From positions 372,001-436,000 of the forward strand of contig JANQJA010000009.1 of assembly GCA_028281885.1 (NCBI GenBank): a DNA stretch of 64,000 nt. The letters are read 5' to 3'. The position numbers and the translations under genes were made by a program. The notes beneath the pieces are model-generated. The model saw only the letters and a program-made list of their open reading frames with translations. It did not search any database and was not told the origin of the DNA. Position 1 is the first letter of the stretch. Each line of letters starts with the position of its first letter. Positions 60,391 through 64,000 of the stretch are shown here, piece after piece. Origin of the DNA: Pseudomonadales bacterium. GTDB lineage: Bacteria; Pseudomonadota; Gammaproteobacteria; Pseudomonadales; Azotimanducaceae.

Positions 60391-61761
60391 ATGGACTATT
60401 TTCCCCTGTACTTCGATCTACGGGGGCAGCCATGCCTGCTGGTGGGTGGCGGTGAGATCGCCTACCGCAAGGCCGAGCTGCTGTTACGTGCCGGAGCCGA
60501 ACTCAAAGTTGTAGCGCCGGTCATCAGCTCACGCCTACGCTCGCTACTGGTTTCCCACACCCACGAAATCATCGAGCGAGCGTTTGAACCACACGATCTG
60601 GAGAACGTCATCCTGGTGGTCAGTGCCACCGATGTACGGGAAGTGAACGAGCAGGTCTCGATTGCCGCAAAGGCGAGACAATTGCCTGTCAACGTGGTCG
60701 ATTCACCCGACCTCTGCAGCTTTATCTTTCCTGCGGTTATTGATCGATCGCCCGTCATCGCCGCCGTGTCCACGGGCGGCCGGTCACCGGTACTGACCAG
60801 ATGGCTGAGGGAACTCCTGGAAAGCCTGATAGGCGACGGCTACGCCGTCCTCGGGCGTTTTCTCGGCGAACGTCGCAACGATATGAAGCAAACCTGGCCT
60901 GATGTGCAAGAGCGCCGAAGAATCACCGAAGCCTTCATGCAGTCGCCAGGCTTTGGACTCGCCATGCAGGGCGACTACCAGGCGGCAGAGAAATATCTCG
61001 GCCAGCATCCTGACGATTTGATGCAGGGTGAAGTTTATGTGGTCGGCGCGGGTCCCGGCGATCCGGATCTACTGACCTTGAAAGCGCTGCAACTGATGCA
61101 GCGAGCTGATGTTGTCCTTTATGACAGCCTGGTATCGGACGCGGTACTTGATCGCGTGCGCCGCGACGCGCGACGTGAATATGTCGGCAAACGGGGTGGC
61201 GACACATCGACATCACAGACCTCGATCAATGATCTGCTGGTGCAATACGCTCGCCAGGGCGAGCGAGTACTGAGGTTAAAAGGCGGCGATCCCTTTGTCT
61301 TCGGTCGCGGCGGCGAGGAGATCGAAACACTGGTCGACGAGGGCATTCCTTTTCAGGTGGTGCCCGGCATTACCGCCGCCACTGGATGTGCCGCCTATGC
61401 GGGTATTCCACTCACACACCGCGACTACTCGCAGTCGGTTAGATTTGTCACCGGTCATCCCAAAGATGGCGAGGTCCGCCTTGAATGGCAGGAATTCGCG
61501 CACGCCAACCAGACTATCGTGTTCTATATGGGGCTGGGTGGGTTGGAGCGGATTACCTGCAACCTGATCGAGCATGGTAGAGCACCGCAGACGCCGGTTG
61601 CCATCATCGCCAAGGGTACGCTTCCCGAACAGCAGATCGTTGTGGGCAACCTTGAGGATATCGTTAGTAAGGTTCGAGCAAAGCAGCTCGCCCGTCCCAC
61701 ATTGATTATCGTTGGCGAAGTTGTCAGCCTTTACGATCGGCTCAGCCGGCAATCCACCTAG
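60391..61761 (+). CDS. cysG: Siroheme synthase CysG (fused SirC/SUMT)
   Basis: Makes siroheme, the cofactor of sulfite and nitrite reductases. The 456-residue protein has an N-terminal precorrin-2 dehydrogenase/ferrochelatase part (VGGGEIAYRKAELLLRAGA, about residues 14-32) and a C-terminal uroporphyrinogen-III methyltransferase part from about residue 214 (VVGAGPGDPDLLTLKAL, and VVPGITAATGCAAYAGIPLTHR). It follows serS by three bases. Its stop TAG is in the left CTAG of element B. Confidence 0.95.
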   Translation: MDYFPLYFDLRGQPCLLVGGGEIAYRKAELLLRAGAELKVVAPVISSRLRSLLVSHTHEIIERAFEPHDLENVILVVSATDVREVNEQVSIAAKARQLPVNVVDSPDLCSFIFPAVIDRSPVIAAVSTGGRSPVLTRWLRELLESLIGDGYAVLGRFLGERRNDMKQTWPDVQERRRITEAFMQSPGFGLAMQGDYQAAEKYLGQHPDDLMQGEVYVVGAGPGDPDLLTLKALQLMQRADVVLYDSLVSDAVLDRVRRDARREYVGKRGGDTSTSQTSINDLLVQYARQGERVLRLKGGDPFVFGRGGEEIETLVDEGIPFQVVPGITAATGCAAYAGIPLTHRDYSQSVRFVTGHPKDGEVRLEWQEFAHANQTIVFYMGLGGLERITCNLIEHGRAPQTPVAIIAKGTLPEQQIVVGNLEDIVSKVRAKQLARPTLIIVGEVVSLYDRLSRQST

Positions 61762-61860
61762 CGCGGAAATTTGCCTGAAAAATCGCGAAGAACTTTTTTC
61801 TCCCTGAATTGCCCGGCGCAGACAACCAGTACAAATGATTTGATGCAATATACGCGCTAG
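61758..61860. repeat. MITE-like palindromic element B between cysG and tusE (103 bp)
   Basis: A short relative of element A in opposite orientation, bounded by CTAGCGCG and CGCGCTAG. The right arm matches A's left arm over about 50 bp, and the left arm matches A's right arm (TGCCTGAAAAATCGCGAAG) with about 8 bp missing at the tip. The ~150-bp centre of A is absent. The left CTAG holds the cysG stop; the right CTAG holds the tusE stop on the other strand. No coding potential is seen. It may also act as a terminator for both genes. Confidence 0.78.
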
Positions 61861-62183
61861 TCGCAGTTGGTCGGTTTTGGCAGCCCCGCGATCTTGTTAA
61901 CCATCCTGGCGGGTCGGCCGCTGAACAATTGCATCAGATAAATACTGGATGCCCGGTCCGCGCCAAATTCATCACGCATCAGTTTGACCAGCACACGAGC
62001 CGGTGGCGACAGCTGAAAATCGTCATAGTACCGACGGGCCAGACGAATCACGCGCCAGTGCTGGTCCGTGAGCTCGATTGAGTCTGCCTCAGCGATGCCC
62101 GCAGCCACGGTCTCGTTCCAGTCCTCCAGACGAACCAGGAAACCTTCATCGTCGCGGTCAACCAGCAGTTCCGTCATGACCAA
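61857..62183 (-). CDS. tusE: TusE/DsrC-like sulfur relay protein
   Basis: Receives sulfur from TusBCD and passes it to MnmA for 2-thiouridine. The 108-residue protein has the family core DQHWRVIRLARRYYDDF and the C-terminal GLPKPTNCD, in which the conserved penultimate Cys carries the persulfide. It lacks the second cysteine of true DsrC, fitting TusE. The stop codon lies in the end of element B. Its start overlaps tusB by ten bases. Confidence 0.93.
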   Translation of the reverse strand: MVMTELLVDRDDEGFLVRLEDWNETVAAGIAEADSIELTDQHWRVIRLARRYYDDFQLSPPARVLVKLMRDEFGADRASSIYLMQLFSGRPARMVNKIAGLPKPTNCD

Positions 62184-62467
62184 TTCTTCACCTTGTCATA
62201 GGTGACGCAAAGATCCACGAACTCGGCGTAGTCGATGAGTGTGACCTCTTGTTGGAGCCGGCCCGCAATACCCCGCGCCTCGGCATCTGCTTTCAGGATA
62301 AAGATGTCCGCGCTGAGGTCTTCAATGCCGGAACGTACCCCGATCAATGCAGCATAGACGCCATCTTCAAGTAACAGCAGGCCGTCTTGTTCGGTTAAAA
62401 ACTCGAGACAGGTTCGGAGCGCACTATGGCGGTCAGGCGACTGGTTGACAGTATGCAAAATGGCCAT
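62174..62467 (-). CDS. tusB: Sulfur relay protein TusB (DsrH-like)
   Basis: A 97-residue member of the TusBCD heterohexamer. It is recognised by LLLLEDGVYAALIG (about residues 30-43) and its position between tusC and tusE. Overlap with tusE and a start immediately beside the tusC stop show a single transcript in the order tusD, tusC, tusB, tusE. Confidence 0.87.
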   Translation of the reverse strand: MAILHTVNQSPDRHSALRTCLEFLTEQDGLLLLEDGVYAALIGVRSGIEDLSADIFILKADAEARGIAGRLQQEVTLIDYAEFVDLCVTYDKVKNWS

Positions 62468-62833
62468 CTAAAAGCTCAAAATGACATCGTGGTCAGCCAT
62501 GAGCTGACTGATACCAGCCCGGTCAAGCGCAGTGACTGGTACCACCAGGTCGTCAGTCGTCAATCCCCTGGATACCAGATGATCGGCGCTGCAATACAGG
62601 TCTTCAACGCCATAGTCGGGGAGGGCGCCATAGGAAACTGAGTAGTTCTTGGTTCCCGAGTCCGACGTGTCCTGAGCTTTAAGCAGCTGAAACACCCCAT
62701 CCTCCAGCAGCAATAGTGAGCAGGTCGCAAAGGCGCTGCCGGCGAGCAACGCATCTAACCCTTCCTGGCCGTTAACCGAACCATGCGGCGCCCGGGATTG
62801 AACGAAGAGTAGTCGTTTCATATCAGGCACCAA
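62468..62833 (-). CDS. tusC: Sulfur relay protein TusC (DsrF-like)
   Basis: A 121-residue subunit of TusBCD with the start KRLLFVQSRAPHGSVNGQEGLDALLAGSAF-like DsrF layout and SLLLLEDGVFQLL in the core. It overlaps tusD by eleven bases and joins tusB directly. Confidence 0.9.
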   Translation of the reverse strand: MVPDMKRLLFVQSRAPHGSVNGQEGLDALLAGSAFATCSLLLLEDGVFQLLKAQDTSDSGTKNYSVSYGALPDYGVEDLYCSADHLVSRGLTTDDLVVPVTALDRAGISQLMADHDVILSF

Positions 62834-63212
62834 AGGTCACCAGGCGATCGGCATTCAGGGCTGCATCAATCAGCTGACCGAGGCCAGAGATCTGGAATCC
62901 TCCGGCAAGATTGGATGCAGACTTCTGGTATCGCCTGGCCTCATCGACATCCAGCACACCGCGTCGCAGTGACGAGGCAACGCAGATCACGAGATCAACT
63001 CCTTGCTCACTCAACGCCTGCCATTCGGCCGCGATGTCCGGTTCATCCTGGGGTGGGGCCAGCAACGACGAGCCGTTGTAGACGCCGTCATGATAGAAGA
63101 ACACCCGGTACAGCTCGTGGCCACGTTCACGTGCCGCACCGGCAAACCGCAGCGCAGACTGGGCTGCCGCACTGGAGTAGGGTGCACCGTGAACCACTAT
63201 TGCAAACTTCAT
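62823..63212 (-). CDS. tusD: Sulfur relay protein TusD (DsrE-like)
   Basis: A 129-residue subunit that takes sulfur from TusA. The conserved persulfide Cys lies in DLVICVASSLRRGV (about residue 78), and the start has KFAIVVHGAPYSSAAAQSALRFA. It is the first gene of tusDCBE. A strong terminator hairpin separates it from yccA upstream, so the tus operon needs its own promoter or partial read-through. Confidence 0.93.
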   Translation of the reverse strand: MKFAIVVHGAPYSSAAAQSALRFAGAARERGHELYRVFFYHDGVYNGSSLLAPPQDEPDIAAEWQALSEQGVDLVICVASSLRRGVLDVDEARRYQKSASNLAGGFQISGLGQLIDAALNADRLVTFGA

Positions 63213-63228
63213 GAACTGACCCGGAAAT

Positions 63229-63262
63229 GAAAAGGCCCCGGCATGATACCCATGCCGGGGCC
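63229..63262 (-). terminator. Intrinsic terminator of yccA
   Basis: Read on the minus strand, a 12-bp perfect stem (GGCCCCGGCATG/CATGCCGGGGCC) with a five-base loop (hairpin 63234-63262) is followed by TTTTCATTT. It lies 19 bp after the yccA stop and before tusD. Confidence 0.88.
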
Positions 63263-63281
63263 CTGACCCAAATCTTCGCGA

Positions 63282-63962
63282 TCAGTCTTCGCCGAAGAAT
63301 CCAAGCAGCATCAACAGATTGACGAACAGGTTATAGATGCTGAGATAGAGTGACACCGTCGCCATGATGTAATTGGTTTCACCGCCATGAATAATCTGAC
63401 TGGTGTCATAGAGAATCAATCCCGACATCAGAATCACAATGGCCGCAGACAGTGCCAGGTGAAGGCCCGACACATAGAAACCAAAAAACGAGCCAACGAA
63501 CATCAGCAGCATCGCGCCAATTACGACCCACATGCCGGTCATCAGGAATCCACTCATAAAAGAGAAGTCCTTCTGGGTCATCAGCGTATAACCGGACAGC
63601 GACAGGAAAATCATACCGGTCAGGCCAGCTGCGGTGACCACCGTCTGGGTACCCCCGGCCATGCCGAGATAAAGGTTGATCACGGGTCCCAGCGAGAATC
63701 CAAGGATGCCGGTAAACGCAAACACCAGGGCGATTCCCCAGACGCTGTTGCGAAGCTTACTGATCGCGAACAACAGGCCAAATGCCACCAGCAGCGGCAG
63801 GAAACCCATGTACTGGACGTCGAGCGCCATCGCCACACCGGCCATGGCCGCACTGAATAACAGAGTCATCGACAGCAACATGTACGTGTTACGTAGTACC
63901 TTGTGCGTCGCAATCGAGCCCTGCTGCGCAAAGCGTTCCGTTGCGAACTGTGCATCTGCCAT
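63282..63962 (-). CDS. yccA: Bax inhibitor-1/YccA family membrane protein
   Basis: An inner-membrane protein of 226 residues with seven helices. In E. coli YccA is a substrate and modulator of the FtsH protease and protects SecY. Family segments are the YMLLSMTLLFSAAMAGVA start, GLTGMIFLSLSGYTLMTQKDFSFM in the middle, and the C-terminal SLYLSIYNLFVNLLMLLGFF with acidic end. The ATG at 63962 follows AGGAGGT. It is placed next to the tus genes, as in E. coli and Pseudomonas. Confidence 0.94.
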   Translation of the reverse strand: MADAQFATERFAQQGSIATHKVLRNTYMLLSMTLLFSAAMAGVAMALDVQYMGFLPLLVAFGLLFAISKLRNSVWGIALVFAFTGILGFSLGPVINLYLGMAGGTQTVVTAAGLTGMIFLSLSGYTLMTQKDFSFMSGFLMTGMWVVIGAMLLMFVGSFFGFYVSGLHLALSAAIVILMSGLILYDTSQIIHGGETNYIMATVSLYLSIYNLFVNLLMLLGFFGED

Positions 63963-64000
63963 TGAAATACCTCCTAGGTTGGCTATACCCGAAATTGTAC

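Overview
The window is an ordinary stretch of a chromosome from a gammaproteobacterium, moderately GC-rich by eye. The best evidence is synteny. From about 42 to 64 kb the genes purB-hflD-mnmA-nudJ, rluE, cspD/clpS-clpA, infA-bpt-aat-trxB, ftsK-lolA-rarA-crcB-serS-cysG and tusDCBE-yccA run in nearly the order known from Pseudomonas (and partly from E. coli). A PA4642-family gene and the prpB-prpC-acnD-prpF order also fit a Pseudomonadales-like lineage. I cannot name a genus. No rRNA, tRNA, CRISPR array, prophage or intact transposase gene is visible.

Layout. 0-6.4 kb: the end of glutathione reductase, a sodium:amino-acid symporter with a large extra loop, a PreP-type M16 protease and a dienelactone hydrolase. 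6.6-11.7 kb: a second-type TonB energising operon (DUF3450, TtpC-like MotA/TolQ/ExbB protein, ExbB, ExbD, TonB, TPR protein). 11.7-16.7 kb, minus strand: rsgA, then a tripartite tricarboxylate transporter (tctCBA order of transcription) behind an SMP-30 lactonase. 16.8-25 kb is a mixed accessory stretch: a zinc alcohol dehydrogenase, a SerC resembling the alphaproteobacterial kind, a VOC protein coupled to an Npt-like carrier, an S1/P1 nuclease, an acetyltransferase, a diguanylate cyclase, and metA behind a SAM-II riboswitch. 25-28.4 kb: gph with an uncharacterised RDD/DnaJ/VWA set. 28.4-31.3 kb: sulfur assimilation (TauE-like exporter, cysB, cysH, small CXXC protein). 31.5-40.6 kb: thrH, pabB, the methylcitrate cycle for propionate, a lytic transglycosylase and rraA. 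40.6-64 kb: the conserved housekeeping block.

The genes connect functionally. MnmA (44-45 kb) receives sulfur from TusBCD/TusE (62-63 kb) for tRNA 2-thiouridine. CysB, CysH, CysG and the TauE-like protein serve sulfate assimilation, and MetA passes into methionine synthesis under SAM feedback. Bpt and Aat create N-degrons that ClpS delivers to ClpA. MoaC, MoaD and MoaE make molybdopterin.

The least expected structure is non-coding. Two related palindromic elements (58789-59040 and 61758-61860) end in CTAG. They lie exactly on the TAG stop codons of neighbouring genes, in opposite orientation, and differ by an internal segment of about 150 bp. A 12-bp palindrome made only of their outer ends sits on the double stop of moaE/rluE. 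These look like IS630/Tc1-mariner-type MITEs inserted at CTAG. Other notable points are a complete promoter/SAM-II/terminator leader before metA, a probable ATT start codon in cysB, a terminator inside the prp operon, a GNAT-GNAT-PLD-like fusion protein, and the enlarged loop in the symporter.
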